The notes beneath the pieces were generated by a model that was given only the letters and a program-made list of their open reading frames with translations, ran no database searches and was not told the DNA's origin. The position numbers were made by a program, and so were the translations under genes. 61,818 nt of DNA from Chloroflexota bacterium. Lineage in GTDB: Bacteria; Chloroflexota; Anaerolineae; Aggregatilineales; Phototrophicaceae. The number at the start of each line of letters is the position of its first letter. Within the stretch, counting starts at the first letter, position 1. Shown one piece after another: positions 16,669 through 26,348 of this stretch. The stretch is taken from the NCBI GenBank assembly GCA_026707665.1, contig JAPOWK010000104.1:1-61818 (forward strand). The letters are read 5' to 3'.

Positions 16669-17571
16669 ATGCGGTTGTCTGTCATTCTGCCATCGCTCAT
16701 GGCTATGATATTTGGCGCGGCGATATCCGCTGCGCAAGACCGAGTTGCTGGTCGCCTGACGATCTACGCGGCGACTTCGCTCACCGATGTCTTTGAAGAG
16801 GTTGGCGCCGCATTCGTCGATGCCCATCCCGATAGCGACATTCTACTGAATTTCGCCAATTCAGCCACGCTGGCGGCGCAGATCGCGGCGGGAGCGCCAG
16901 CCGATCTTTTCGCCAGCGCCAACGAATTGCAAATGGATCATGTGATCGAAAGCGGACGGGTAGACGATTCTGCGGTGGAGATTTTCGCCCATAATCGATT
17001 GACCGTGATCGTGCCCGCTGACAACCCGGGCGATGTCCAAACCGTCGCGGATTTGACGAAAAAAGCAGTACTGCTAGTCTTGGCGGCGGAGGGTACGCCG
17101 ATTCGCGCCTACACTGATGCCATGCTGGCATCGTATGACGCAGAATACGGCGAGAATTTCAGCGAGCGCGTATTGCGCAACCTGGTCTCCGAAGAGAGCA
17201 ATGTGCGTCAGGTGGTTGCGCGCGTGGCGCTGGGCGAGGCTGACGCGGGAGTCGTCTATCAATCGGATGCGTTGGGCGATGTCGCTGACCAACTCCTCAC
17301 CATTTCGATTGACGATCGGCACAATCAGGTAGCGTCTTATCCGATCGCGATGCTCAATGACACGGGCGCGCAAGACCTTGCGCTCGCCTTCATACTCTTC
17401 CTTCGCTCGGACGAAGCTCAGTCAATCATGGCGATAAACGGTTTCTGCTGGCCTGTTATACTGAACGATGTCCAACCAACTCTTGCCCGGTCCGAGCCCA
17501 ATGTTGCCGGCACGGATACCGGCGTAACGCAGGCTATCGAATGCGATGCAGCCACAAGTGAAACCCGATAA
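16669..17571 (+). CDS. modA: Molybdate ABC transporter substrate-binding protein
   Basis: A 300-residue periplasmic-type binding protein: signal peptide (MRLSVILPSLMAMIFGAAISAAQ), then RLTIYAATSLTDVFEEVGAAF, GAPADLFASAN and RLTVIVPADNPGDV, all typical of ModA, and a C-terminal DAGVVYQSDAL. It captures molybdate (or tungstate) outside the membrane. The start at 16669 has GGGAG six bases upstream. The last 26 bases overlap modB. No modC ATPase follows. Confidence 0.93.
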   Translation: MRLSVILPSLMAMIFGAAISAAQDRVAGRLTIYAATSLTDVFEEVGAAFVDAHPDSDILLNFANSATLAAQIAAGAPADLFASANELQMDHVIESGRVDDSAVEIFAHNRLTVIVPADNPGDVQTVADLTKKAVLLVLAAEGTPIRAYTDAMLASYDAEYGENFSERVLRNLVSEESNVRQVVARVALGEADAGVVYQSDALGDVADQLLTISIDDRHNQVASYPIAMLNDTGAQDLALAFILFLRSDEAQSIMAINGFCWPVILNDVQPTLARSEPNVAGTDTGVTQAIECDAATSETR

Positions 17572-18346
17572 GCTCCTCATATTTGCTGTCAGCGCGCTGG
17601 CGTTTTTGCTGCTGGCGGCGCCAGTTCTGGTGCTGTTGGTCCATGGAGTCGGTTCCCGCGCCTGGGAGGGCTTGCCAGATTCAGCCACGATTCTTTCCGC
17701 TGCCGTCCTGAGTTTCGCCTCCACATTGGCGGTCGTCTGTTTGGCTGCCATATTGGGAACGCCGCTCGCATACGTTCTCTCGCGCTATGAGTTCAGGGGC
17801 AAGCGCCTGATAAGCCTGTTTATCGAACTGCCAATCGTGATGCCGCCGGCCGTCGCGGGCTTGGCGCTCTTGCTCACTTTCGGCCGGCGTGGCGCTATTG
17901 GTTCGTTCTTGGCCGACGCCGGCATCATCATCCCGTTCTCGATTCTAGCAGTCATACTGGCGCAATTCTTCATTTCGGCGCCCTTTTACATTCGCTCGGC
18001 GCAGGTGGGTTTCTCGAGCATAGCAGCCGAAATCGAGGACGCAGCCCGCGTTGACGGCGCCTACGGCTGGCAGATGTTTTGGTACATTACGCTGCCAATC
18101 GCCTGGCGCGCTCTCATTGCTGGCATGATTCTCAGTTGGGCGCGGGCATTGGGCGAATTCGGCGCCACCATTCTCTTCGCTGGCAATCTGCAGGGCAAGA
18201 CGCAGACCATGCCGCTGCTGGTCTATAGCGTATTCGAGCGCGATATCAACGCCGCTATATGGACCGGGCTGATTCTGATCGTGCTCGCCTTGATCGCGCT
18301 TGCTCTGTCGCAGTGGCTGGCGCGTTCGCAAGACCGATTGAACTAG
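17546..18346 (+). CDS. modB: Molybdate ABC transporter permease
   Basis: A 266-residue BPD_transp_1 permease with about five to six membrane helices and the ATPase-contact EAA-like loop (EIEDAARVDGAYGWQMFWYITLPIAWRALIAG). LPIVMPPAVAGLALLLTFGRRG is characteristic of ModB. The gene overlaps modA, so the two are co-translated. The downstream gene is not an ATPase, so the permease must use a ModC encoded elsewhere or a shared ATPase. Confidence 0.92.
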   Translation: MQPQVKPDKLLIFAVSALAFLLLAAPVLVLLVHGVGSRAWEGLPDSATILSAAVLSFASTLAVVCLAAILGTPLAYVLSRYEFRGKRLISLFIELPIVMPPAVAGLALLLTFGRRGAIGSFLADAGIIIPFSILAVILAQFFISAPFYIRSAQVGFSSIAAEIEDAARVDGAYGWQMFWYITLPIAWRALIAGMILSWARALGEFGATILFAGNLQGKTQTMPLLVYSVFERDINAAIWTGLILIVLALIALALSQWLARSQDRLN

Positions 18347-18545
18347 CGGTCGCTGGCGCGCGATTGATGGTAACTTGACAGAAGCGATTTCAAGATCGCA
18401 ATTACAATGACTGTCAACAGAATGAAATCGCCCAAATTCTCGAGCCGCAGTGCGGTCAAGCCTGTAGCTCGCCTACTCATGCTAGCGATTTCCAGGCAGT
18501 CTTCACTTGATTGGCTAGGTTTTCTTGAAAAGCGAAAGGCAGTTC

Positions 18546-19022
18546 GTGTCAGAAAAACTTCAAGTGCTCATATTGTGTACGGCCAATTCGGCTCGCTCGC
18601 AGATGGGCGAGGGCTTGCTGCGTCATATAGCCGGCGACAAGTTGGATGTTTTCAGCGCCGGCCGGGCGCCATCAGGCGTCAATCCCTTGGCGATTGAAGC
18701 GATGCGCGCGCGTGGCATCGATATCGCCAGCCACCATTCGCATCATATAGATCAATACCTTGAACGTGAATTCGACTTCGTGATCACCTTGTGTGACAGC
18801 GCCGCTGAAAGCTGCCCCGTTTTCCCCGGGCGCGCTGAACGCATTCATTGGAGTTTGCCCGATCCCGCCGCTGTGACGGGCGACGAGCCTGCCGTTTTGC
18901 AGTCCTTCATAGACGTCCGCGAGGGCTTGGAGAAGAAGCTGAGCGCCTGGCTCAGGAGCCACAATTTGCTGGAGCGAAATGAAAAGGCATCGGCCAAGCT
19001 AGAGGACAAGTGCCCGCGCTGA
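18546..19022 (+). CDS. arsC: Arsenate reductase, thioredoxin-coupled low-molecular-weight phosphatase type
   Basis: A 158-residue protein of the LMW tyrosine-phosphatase fold. The P-loop CTANSAR (Cys11, Arg17) and the additional Cys83 and Cys90 (TLCDSAAESCP) match the Cys10/82/89 triad of plasmid pI258 ArsC, which reduces arsenate through a disulfide relay re-reduced by thioredoxin. The DP acid (LPDPA) is also present. Start GTG 18546 has AAGG upstream; a TTG at 18525 is possible. No arsR or arsenite pump is adjacent. Confidence 0.9.
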   Translation: MSEKLQVLILCTANSARSQMGEGLLRHIAGDKLDVFSAGRAPSGVNPLAIEAMRARGIDIASHHSHHIDQYLEREFDFVITLCDSAAESCPVFPGRAERIHWSLPDPAAVTGDEPAVLQSFIDVREGLEKKLSAWLRSHNLLERNEKASAKLEDKCPR

Positions 19023-19088
19023 CCACTGGTCGAGCCCCTCGGTCTAAAATGACGGGACACAGGCGCTTCCACGAAAGCAGGAGAGGAA

Positions 19089-19787
19089 ATGGTATACACA
19101 AAGTACTTCAAATTGCAGACGGTGTTTGAAGCGGCCGGCGGGCCCGGGGTCTTCGGCAAGCATGCGACGCAGCTGATGGAGTTGCATCAGCGTGTCTGCC
19201 AGATGGACGCGCCAGTTGTGCTGGAATGCGGCGTGGACAAGGGCTGGTCAACTGGCGTGTTGGCTCACGCGGTCGAACGCAAAGGGGGAAGCTTGATTTC
19301 GCTGGACATCCGGGATTGCTCGGATGCAATAGAATCCGACTGTTGGACCTTCCTGCAAATGGATGACACCGATCAGGAACGGATTCTGCGGGAAGCGCCG
19401 CTCTTGAAACATGGCATCGATTTTCTCTATATCGACAGTCTGCACGCCGCCAGGCATGTAAGGCGGCAAATGGAACTCTGGTATCCCTTGGTGCGCCAGG
19501 GCGGTTGGATCGCCTTTCATGATGTCGACCCGGCGCCCTATATGCGCGGGCAGCGTAAAGACAATATCGAAAGCGAGATCGTCTGGCGAGCCGTAGGGCA
19601 AGTCGTCTTTGATTTCTTCTATGCCAACGAAGACGACTTGCTGCTGGAATTCCATTACGGTGACATGGGTATGGCGATCATGCAGAAGCTTGCGCCGATG
19701 TCAAAAGCGCCGCAGCTTTGGCGCCGCCTTCCCCGCCGGCGTGTTAGCCTACGCTCGCTGGCTCGACATCTGGCTGGGCGCGGATGA
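19089..19787 (+). CDS. Class I SAM-dependent methyltransferase family protein (232 aa)
   Basis: The N-terminal Rossmann-like segment (APVVLECGVDKGWSTGVLAHAV, then GGSLISLDIRD) and a later FLYIDSLHAARHVRRQMELWYPLVRQGGWIAFHDVD match the Methyltransf_24 / cephalosporin-hydroxylase-like group. Such proteins often modify sugars or small metabolites; the substrate is unknown. A GGAG-type ribosome site (AGGAGAGG) lies just before the ATG. It is probably transcribed from the same direction as arsC but the link is not functional as far as I can see. Confidence 0.8.
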   Translation: MVYTKYFKLQTVFEAAGGPGVFGKHATQLMELHQRVCQMDAPVVLECGVDKGWSTGVLAHAVERKGGSLISLDIRDCSDAIESDCWTFLQMDDTDQERILREAPLLKHGIDFLYIDSLHAARHVRRQMELWYPLVRQGGWIAFHDVDPAPYMRGQRKDNIESEIVWRAVGQVVFDFFYANEDDLLLEFHYGDMGMAIMQKLAPMSKAPQLWRRLPRRRVSLRSLARHLAGRG

Positions 19788-19859
19788 AATATGATACTTG
19801 CCTGCCACAATTCATAACGGACGTCGGCGACGACGCGGAGAAGATACTGAGGGGGTGGC

Positions 19860-21020
19860 TCAAGACGGCGACCTAGCCTGCCGGCGCGCAAGTTGCCCCC
19901 TGGCCTTGTTCAGGTTGCGCTGCGCCTCGACAAAGGCTGGATTCAGGATTAGCGCTTGTTGAAAGTCTTCGACGGCCTCAGCCAGCTTGCCTTGGCGATG
20001 CCGCGCCAGGCCACGATTGTAAAACGATTCGTGTCGGCTGGCGTCGAGCCGCACCGCGTCTTCGAAACTCGCCAGCGCCGCGTCGTAATCCTTTAGACGA
20101 TAACAGGCTGTTCCCCGCAGATTGTGGAGTTCGGCACTGGTTGGATGAAACTGCAGCGCCAGCGAACAGTCGTCGCGCAAGCCTGCCCAGTCGCCTTGCT
20201 GCGCGCGCGCCAGACCGCGCATGCGGTAGGCTTTGTATTGATTTGGCTCGAGGCGCAGAGCCGTGGTGAGATCATTTATCGCCTTGCCCAAATCGATTCG
20301 CGCATGATAGCGGGCGGCGCCACGGTTGTAGTACGCGGGCGCTGAATCGGGATGTTGCCGCAGGAGCCCGCTGAAAGTCTCAATCGCCTCCAGGTAGTCC
20401 TTGTCCACTAACTGCTGTCTGCCGATACGGTACAAGCTTTGTACATCCGCCGCCAACTCACCGACTGCTCCGACCTGAGCAAAGGATTCGAAGCCTTCAA
20501 TGAGCGCCCAGAGCGTGCCCGGGTAGGCGGTGAGACTGGTCAACTCGGCGATTCCCAGCGCGCTAGATTTCCCCACAATTTCGTCCAATTGCGGGGGAAA
20601 GGCGCCAGCGAGAACCTGCTCTTCCAATACGAGCGGCTTGCCATGAACATCAATCACCATGCGAACGAAGCAGGTTTCGTCTTGTTTCTCCGTAGCCAAT
20701 ATGCGCTCAACACCTGTCTTGAAGCGGAATGGCGGCTCCAAATAGATGTCGTAGCCGTCGCCCGCGACCGTGAATATCGAGTCCTGGAGCCGCGCCCTGA
20801 CACGCTGAATCCTGCTCTTGCGCTTTAATGACGCGATGAGGAGAAAGCCGATTGGGACCATGGCCGCGAGCGGAAGCGGTGACCGCAAGAAGAATACCGC
20901 CGCCGCTAACAGCGCCAGGAGTATCAGCAGCGGCAGGGTGAAGGGACGAGCGCGCTTCACTTTGGTGCGCCGAAAATATCCTTCTATCGCCGGGGCTTGA
21001 GCTAATCTGTCGCCCTGCAT
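19860..21020 (-). CDS. Membrane-anchored tetratricopeptide-repeat protein (386 aa)
   Basis: Two adjacent membrane helices near the N-terminus (FTLPLLILLALLAAAVFFL and LPLAAMVPIGFLLIASL) are followed by a ~130-residue domain and then five or so TPR units (for example YYNRGAARYHARIDLGKAINDLTTALRLEPNQ and SFYNRGLARHRQGKLAEAVEDFQQALILNP). TPRs mediate protein contacts; the partner is unknown. Start placed at ATG 21020 because the upstream part of the frame looks noncoding. Confidence 0.85.
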   Translation of the reverse strand: MQGDRLAQAPAIEGYFRRTKVKRARPFTLPLLILLALLAAAVFFLRSPLPLAAMVPIGFLLIASLKRKSRIQRVRARLQDSIFTVAGDGYDIYLEPPFRFKTGVERILATEKQDETCFVRMVIDVHGKPLVLEEQVLAGAFPPQLDEIVGKSSALGIAELTSLTAYPGTLWALIEGFESFAQVGAVGELAADVQSLYRIGRQQLVDKDYLEAIETFSGLLRQHPDSAPAYYNRGAARYHARIDLGKAINDLTTALRLEPNQYKAYRMRGLARAQQGDWAGLRDDCSLALQFHPTSAELHNLRGTACYRLKDYDAALASFEDAVRLDASRHESFYNRGLARHRQGKLAEAVEDFQQALILNPAFVEAQRNLNKARGQLARRQARSPS

Positions 21021-21204
21021 GCTTGTACTGTGCGCTAGTAACCTATATCCATTGTAACGGAATGATCGAATTGGACAAATGCCGTGAGTGGGGAGTGGCG
21101 AGCTCGGCAATCATAAAGGGCGACTTGACAAGCCGCCCCGCTTTGCTGGAATTTGGATGTTGGCCGGGCGCGCTTCAGCCGCTGCATCTGGCGCCGCGAT
21201 TCTC

Positions 21205-22461
21205 TCAGACCGAGTCCATGTTCTGGATTATCCGGCTGGCAAATTCACTGGTTGGAACTTTGGTCGCGTTCTCCATCTGTCGCGCAAAGTCGTAGGTGAC
21301 ATAACGCTGATCGATGGTAAGCTCGTAGGCTTTGGTGATTAATTCGGCCGCTTCAAACCAGTCCAAATGCTCGAGCATCATCACGCCGCTAAATAGGAGC
21401 GAACCGGGATTGACCATGTCTTTGTTGGTGTACTTCGGCGCAGTACCGTGGGTCGCTTCGAAAAGCGCGATTTCATCACCGATATTGGCGCCTGGCGCAA
21501 TGCCCACGCCACCGACTTCGGCTGCCAATGCGTCGCTCAAATAATCGCCATTGAGATTGGTGGTGGCGATGACATCGTGTTCGCGCGGTCGCAGCAGCAT
21601 CTTCTGAAACATGATATCGGCTATCGTATCTTGAATCAGAATCTTGCCATTCGGCACGCTGCCGTTGTGGCTGGAAGCGACATCGTCCCATGAAATCGTC
21701 TCATCCGGGAATTCCTCGCGCGCCAGTTCGTATCCCCACTTTTGGAAGGCGCCTTCGGTGAATTTCTGGATATTGCCCTTGTGCACCAAGGTAACGCTGC
21801 TGCGGCTGCGCTCGATCGCATACTGAATCGCAGCACGAATAAGACGCTTGCTGCCGAAGGGACTGATCGGCTTGATGCCGAGGCCCGCATCGGGGAAGAA
21901 ATTGGTCGCGCCTAATTCGCTTTTCAGGAATTCAGCCAGCTTCTTGTTTTCTTCCGTTCCGGATTCATATTCGATACCGGCGTACGTGTCTTCCGTGTTC
22001 TCGCGGAAGATGACCACGTCCACATCTTCGGGATGCTTCAACGGGCTGGGCACGCCCTTGTACCAGCGCACCGGGCGCACGCAACTGTAGAGATCCAGCA
22101 CTTGCCGCAAGGTCACGTTCAGGCTGCGGAAGCCACCGCCAACCGGCGTGGTCAAGGGACCTTTGATGCCGACTTTGTATTCGCGGAAGGCAGCGAAAGT
22201 CTCTTCTGGCATGTAGTTTCCGTCATAGATGCCGGCTGCTTTCTCGCCAGCGTATACCTCCATCCAGGATATTTGTCGGCTTCCGCCGTAGGCTGTCTCC
22301 ACCGCCGCGTCCCAGATTCGCTTGCTGGCGGTCATGATATCGTAGCCGATGCCGTCGCCCTCAATAAAAAGAAGGATCGGATTGTCGGGCACCTGCATCT
22401 TGCCATCGCTGAAGCTGATCTTTTCCCCGGAGCTGGGCGCTGTGATCTTGTCGTATGCCAT
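21205..22461 (-). CDS. icd: Isocitrate dehydrogenase (NADP-type)
   Basis: A 418-residue decarboxylating dehydrogenase that converts isocitrate to 2-oxoglutarate in the TCA cycle. Key motifs: [10 protein letters not shown], the substrate/phosphorylation loop [43 protein letters not shown], and [31 protein letters not shown] with [16 protein letters not shown]. Length and pattern match the E. coli Icd class. An extended -10 (TGCTATAAT) lies just upstream at 22517-22525. Confidence 0.97.
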   Translation of the reverse strand: MAYDKITAPSSGEKISFSDGKMQVPDNPILLFIEGDGIGYDIMTASKRIWDAAVETAYGGSRQISWMEVYAGEKAAGIYDGNYMPEETFAAFREYKVGIKGPLTTPVGGGFRSLNVTLRQVLDLYSCVRPVRWYKGVPSPLKHPEDVDVVIFRENTEDTYAGIEYESGTEENKKLAEFLKSELGATNFFPDAGLGIKPISPFGSKRLIRAAIQYAIERSRSSVTLVHKGNIQKFTEGAFQKWGYELAREEFPDETISWDDVASSHNGSVPNGKILIQDTIADIMFQKMLLRPREHDVIATTNLNGDYLSDALAAEVGGVGIAPGANIGDEIALFEATHGTAPKYTNKDMVNPGSLLFSGVMMLEHLDWFEAAELITKAYELTIDQRYVTYDFARQMENATKVPTSEFASRIIQNMDSV

Positions 22462-22516
22462 TCCCTACTGGCCTCCCAAAGTCTCGGCTCGGTCTTTCTA
22501 CTGGATAACGCGCGCC

Positions 22517-22525
22517 ATTATAGCA
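22517..22525 (-). promoter_or_regulatory. Extended -10 promoter for icd
   Basis: On the minus strand TGCTATAAT, a perfect extended -10, lies about 55 bases upstream of the icd start. No good -35 is seen, as expected for extended -10 promoters. Confidence 0.55.
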
Positions 22526-22608
22526 CAAAAGGAACGCGCACAAACCGGTGTCTTCAGTCCAGGTAGGCTGCAACTGCAGCGGTCCTTAAGTACGCCTTAA
22601 GCCTAGTG

Positions 22609-22899
22609 TTAGGGCGGCATCGCGTATGCTCGCCACAGAGTGTCATCACCCACAATCTGAATCCCGGCGATAATCGCAGGCGGCGTCGCGGGAAGATTGC
22701 TGAAAGTCACGAATCGGCGGTAGACAAAGGGGATTCCAGGTCGTATGCTATAATGCTGTTCTGGTTGCCATTGGCTTAAGCACAAGCTGGACCAAGACGT
22801 GCCCGGAGAGCCGGCACGATGATTGTATCGCTTTTCTAATTCCGCGAGGAGTAACTGCATAGCATCTACATTACGCAATACCATACGACGATCAAACAC
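22609..22899 (-). CDS. Possible small hypothetical protein (96 aa)
   Basis: The frame between icd and RNase J encodes MFDRRMVLRNVDAMQLLLAELEKRY..., with reasonable amino-acid composition but no recognised family. It overlaps the region where the RNase J promoter is likely to lie, which lowers confidence. It has no strong ribosome site. Apart from it, the 488-base gap holds only the promoter noted at 22746-22754. Confidence 0.3.
   Translation of the reverse strand: MFDRRMVLRNVDAMQLLLAELEKRYNHRAGSPGTSWSSLCLSQWQPEQHYSIRPGIPFVYRRFVTFSNLPATPPAIIAGIQIVGDDTLWRAYAMPP
22746..22754 (+). promoter_or_regulatory. Candidate extended -10 promoter upstream of RNase J
   Basis: TGCTATAAT on the plus strand, 195 bases upstream of the RNase J start. 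No convincing -35 at the right distance. It would give a long leader. Confidence 0.4.
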
Positions 22900-22949
22900 C
22901 TGCGGCTCCGAGAGCTCACAGGCGTTTGTTGTTTGGAGAGAACGCTAAC

Positions 22950-24608
22950 ATGGCAAACTTACCCAAATTCAAGATTACGCCTATCGGAGGCTTGGGCGAA
23001 ATCGGCAAGAACATGACCTTGTTCGAACGGGACGGCGAAGGATTCCTGATTGACTGTGGAATCATGTTCCCGGCGAACGACATGCACGGCGTCGATTACA
23101 TCATTCCCGATTATCGCTGGCTGGAAGAACGCGACGATATTCGGCTGCATGGCGTTGCCTTCACCCATGGGCATGAGGACCACATCGGCGCGGTGCAGCA
23201 TGTCATCAGATCATTTCCCGGCATTCCGCTCTACGCCACGCCGCTGACATCCGGCTTGCTGCAAGTCAAACTGAAGAATGCGCGGCTGCTGAAGTCGGCC
23301 AAGGTTCACACATTTGACGCCGGCGACACCATTGAGATCGGTCCTTTCACCCTGCATAGCTTTCACGTCTGCCATAGCATTCCCGATTGCGTTGGTTACG
23401 GCATCGAGACGCCCTATGGCATGATCGTGCATACGGGCGATTACAAGTTCGACAATACACCGGTGCATGGCCGCAAGACCGACTACGCCAGGCTCGCCGG
23501 TTTTGCCCAGCGCGGTGTCGTCCTGCTGATGGCGGATAGCACGAACGCCGACAAGAGCGGCTGGACCCAATCGGAGGCTGTCATTGATGGCGCGCTCGAC
23601 AAGGTGTTCCGCGGCGCCAAAGGCCGGATTATGGTGGCGACCTTCGCCTCACTCGTCTCGCGCGTGCAGCAAGTCGTTAATGCCGCGCGCAATCACAAGC
23701 GCAAAGTCTGCATCACTGGCTACACCATGTCCGAGTACGCCAAGATCGCCCGCAAGCTCGGCTACCTGGATGTCGATGACGATTTGCTGGTAAGTATCGG
23801 GCAAGCCCAGGCTTTGCCGCCGCACAAGGTTGTATTCATGGTCACCGGGTCGCAAGGAGAGCCGTCAGCCGTCTTGGGCAAATTGGCGGCTGGGCGACAC
23901 CGGCAGCTGGATGTGCGCAAGGGCGATACGATTATTCTCTCGTCGCATCCGATCCCGGGCAACGAAGAAATGGTCTACCGCACGATAAACCGCCTCATCG
24001 AGCGGGGCGCCGATGTCATCTACGATTCGATTGAAGCGGTACACGTTTCCGGACACGCCTGCCAAGAGGAGATGCGGCTGATGCTCAATCTGACGCAGCC
24101 GCGGCACCTGATGCCGGTTCATGGCGAGGTCCGGCATTTGCACCTGCATGCCAAGCTCGCGGCCGATAATGGCGTAGCGGCCGAAAACATCGTCAGGGTG
24201 GAGAACGGCACGACCGTCGAGTTGAGCGCACGCGGGGTAAAGGTTGGTGAACGGCAGCCGGGCGGCTATGTCTTTGTTGACGGCAGCGGAGTCGGCGACG
24301 TCGGAAGAGCCGTGATCCGCGATCGCGAGATCCTGGCGCAGGATGGATTCGTCCTGGTCAGCGTCAACGTCGATCAGCGAAGCGGCAAGCTGATAGACGA
24401 ACCGCGCATTGTGTCCCGAGGATTTGTCTATTTGAAAGACGCCGAAGATTTCCTCGATCAAATTCGCGACAACATTACGGAGGTGGTTAATCGCAGCCGG
24501 CGCCTCAATGGCAAACGCAAGAACCTGGTCGAAGAGAGCGTGGGCAAGTTGATCTACAACGAAACCAAACGGCGCCCGATGATTTTCAGCATTGTCAACG
24601 AGGTCTAG
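22950..24608 (+). CDS. rnj: Ribonuclease J
   Basis: A 552-residue metallo-beta-lactamase/beta-CASP ribonuclease acting as 5'-3' exonuclease and endonuclease in RNA decay and maturation. The metal motif HGHEDH (His73, His75, Asp77, His78), the DSTNADKSGWTQSE segment (beta-CASP motif), GSQGEPSAVLGKLA, SSHPIPGNEE and the late VSGHACQEE and PVHGEVRH motifs are all present. Start ATG 22950 is supported by GGAGAG nine bases upstream and by the conserved beginning (FKITPIGGLGEIGKN). Length is normal. Confidence 0.96.
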   Translation: MANLPKFKITPIGGLGEIGKNMTLFERDGEGFLIDCGIMFPANDMHGVDYIIPDYRWLEERDDIRLHGVAFTHGHEDHIGAVQHVIRSFPGIPLYATPLTSGLLQVKLKNARLLKSAKVHTFDAGDTIEIGPFTLHSFHVCHSIPDCVGYGIETPYGMIVHTGDYKFDNTPVHGRKTDYARLAGFAQRGVVLLMADSTNADKSGWTQSEAVIDGALDKVFRGAKGRIMVATFASLVSRVQQVVNAARNHKRKVCITGYTMSEYAKIARKLGYLDVDDDLLVSIGQAQALPPHKVVFMVTGSQGEPSAVLGKLAAGRHRQLDVRKGDTIILSSHPIPGNEEMVYRTINRLIERGADVIYDSIEAVHVSGHACQEEMRLMLNLTQPRHLMPVHGEVRHLHLHAKLAADNGVAAENIVRVENGTTVELSARGVKVGERQPGGYVFVDGSGVGDVGRAVIRDREILAQDGFVLVSVNVDQRSGKLIDEPRIVSRGFVYLKDAEDFLDQIRDNITEVVNRSRRLNGKRKNLVEESVGKLIYNETKRRPMIFSIVNEV

Positions 24609-24923
24609 CTGGAAATCTGTTCCAAACAGCTGAAGAAGAAATACCAACTAACCAATGAGAAATACGGCAACGTGAAGCGGCGCGATAGATCGGATGTAGA
24701 CACATACGCGATGATACCACTGCCCGCGCAAAGTACATTGTGTCCCGCCACGTCGTAGCTCCCCCTCCGCCGGTCAGTGTCTACGCGACCCTGACTCGTC
24801 GGGGAGGGGGCCGCGCCGCGTAGACACAGGCGGCCGGGGGTGGGGTTTACCGTCCGCAACGCGCGCGCAGCGTTTTCGTATTCATAGTTGTTGTTCTTGA
24901 AACAATCAGTGGAGCGGTACGCG
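24609..24923. other. Gene-free gap with repeats
   Basis: No gene is supported. The first half shows nothing recognisable; the second half holds a family A repeat (24758-24846) carrying one full and one partial copy of the 19-base sequence. The ATPase gene follows. Confidence 0.5.
24758..24846. repeat. Family A repeat with two 19-base insertions
   Basis: CTCCCCCTCC is followed by a full 19-base copy (24772-24790) and then GACTCGTCGGGGAGGGGG. A second, inverted partial copy (CGCGTAGACAC, 24817-24827) lies before GGCCGGGGGTGGGG. The double, opposite-orientation insertion makes this the most rearranged repeat in the window. Confidence 0.6.
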
Positions 24924-25658
24924 ATGCGCAAAGCGGTGATACGCGCCAAACAGGTAACGCGGAATCTCAAGCTCGGTACACATATTGTGCACGCTCTGCG
25001 CGGCGTGGACCTGGCGATCTACGCCAATGAAATGGTTGGCATTGTCGGGCCATCGGGAAGCGGCAAGAGTACACTCTTGGGCATCGTCGGCGGATTGGAC
25101 AGCCCGACCGACGGCAAGATCGAAATCGACGGCATCGATATCACACGAATGAGCGAAGGCCAATTGACCGACATCCGCAACCAGAAGATCGGCTTCGTCT
25201 TTCAGTTTTTCAATTTGATTCCGACCTTGACCGCGCTGGAAAACGTGGCGCTTCCGATTGAGTTCGCCCAGGCGCCTCGGCACAAGCCATTCAATCGCGC
25301 CCGTGAGCTATTGGATATGTTGGGATTGGGGGACCGCTTTCACCACCGCCCGAGCGAACTCAGCGGCGGGCAGCAGCAGCGCGTCGCCATCGCCCGCGCC
25401 TTGGCCAACGATCCGCCAATTTTGCTGGCCGACGAGCCCACCGGCAATCTGGATACGCATTCCGGCGAAACGGTTCTGCAGGCGCTGAAAGCCATACGTG
25501 ACGAAAGCGGGACGACAGTGGTCATGGTCACGCATGATCAGTCGCTGGCTTCGCAGATGGATCGCGTGCTCACCCTCGTTGATGGCCGGATTGTCAACGG
25601 CATCGCGGGCGATCTTGCCGAAGGCGATGGGCATCAGACTGCCGCTGCGCCCGCCTAA
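24924..25658 (+). CDS. ABC transporter ATP-binding protein, LolD/MacB type (244 aa)
   Basis: Walker [10 protein letters not shown] (42-50), [15 protein letters not shown] signature, Walker [13 protein letters not shown] and the H-loop VTHDQ are intact. [19 protein letters not shown] is typical of the LolD/MacB/FtsE-like group that powers lipoprotein or macrolide-type permeases. Start ATG 24924 has GGAG upstream. No permease gene is adjacent on either side, so the partner is encoded elsewhere. Confidence 0.93.
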   Translation: MRKAVIRAKQVTRNLKLGTHIVHALRGVDLAIYANEMVGIVGPSGSGKSTLLGIVGGLDSPTDGKIEIDGIDITRMSEGQLTDIRNQKIGFVFQFFNLIPTLTALENVALPIEFAQAPRHKPFNRARELLDMLGLGDRFHHRPSELSGGQQQRVAIARALANDPPILLADEPTGNLDTHSGETVLQALKAIRDESGTTVVMVTHDQSLASQMDRVLTLVDGRIVNGIAGDLAEGDGHQTAAAPA

Positions 25659-25662
25659 GGAT

Positions 25663-25690
25663 TTGGCGCGCGGCCTGATCGCGCTATAAT
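25663..25690 (+). promoter_or_regulatory. Candidate promoter for the phosphoribosyltransferase gene
   Basis: TTGGCG (25663-25668), 16 bases, then a perfect TATAAT (25685-25690), ~40 bases upstream of the ATG at 25730. Confidence 0.5.
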
Positions 25691-25729
25691 CGGATTCGCG
25701 AGGAGATTTTGGCGTACGAGGACATCCCC

Positions 25730-26287
25730 ATGGCTGAAGAGTTTCATTCGGTAGAGGTGGCCGGCATCAAGCGCGATTTGCCGCTGATGGAAATCAAGCC
25801 CGGCGTCAAGATCGCGATCCTCAATATTTTGGGCGACTACGAATTTGTCAACGTGGCCAGCGCGGAACTGGCGCAGCTGCTGACCGGTCGCGATATTCAG
25901 GTTTTGGTAACTGCTGAAGCGAAGTCTATCCCCCTGGCTCACGCGATTAGCTCCGAATTGCGTTTGCCCTATGTCGTTCTTCGCAAGACGCACAAGCCTT
26001 ATATGGGCGACGCCCTGCAAAGCGAAACGCTCAGCATTACCACGGGCCAGCCGCAATTGCTGTTTCTTGACGAAAAGGACCGCAAGTTGGTTGCCGGCAA
26101 GCGAATAGCAATCATTGATGACGTGATATCGACCGGGAGTACCTTGCAGGGTATGCGCCTCATCATGGACAAGGCGGGCGCCAAGGTCGTCGCTGAAGCG
26201 GCGATATTCACCGAAGGCGATCGCGCCCAATGGTACGATATCGTCGCCTTGGGGCATCTGCCCGTCTGGGTGGAAAGCCAAACCTGA
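25730..26287 (+). CDS. Phosphoribosyltransferase family protein (adenine/xanthine-PRT-like)
   Basis: A 185-residue type I PRTase. The PRPP-binding loop IAIIDDVISTGSTLQGM is canonical, and VTAEAKSIPLAHAISSEL plus YVVLRKTHKPYMG are the pattern of adenine/xanthine phosphoribosyltransferases and of PRT-domain regulators. It would salvage a purine base to its nucleotide; the exact base cannot be told. ATG 25730 has GAGGA seven bases upstream; a TTG at 25709 with AGGAG is possible. Confidence 0.88.
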   Translation: MAEEFHSVEVAGIKRDLPLMEIKPGVKIAILNILGDYEFVNVASAELAQLLTGRDIQVLVTAEAKSIPLAHAISSELRLPYVVLRKTHKPYMGDALQSETLSITTGQPQLLFLDEKDRKLVAGKRIAIIDDVISTGSTLQGMRLIMDKAGAKVVAEAAIFTEGDRAQWYDIVALGHLPVWVESQT

Positions 26288-26301
26288 AACGTCTCAAAAC
26301 A

Positions 26302-26310
26302 TGCTATAAT
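26302..26310 (+). promoter_or_regulatory. Extended -10 promoter upstream of comEA
   Basis: TGCTATAAT, perfect extended -10, about 39 bases before the comEA ATG. It suggests comEA is transcribed separately from the PRT gene. Confidence 0.55.
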
Positions 26311-26348
26311 TCCGACTGGTGATTGCAATGTGTCGGAATGTTATCTAA

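Noticed and set aside
18375..18408. TTGACA ... TACAAT upstream of arsC as promoter
   Set aside because: The spacing of 22 bases is too long.
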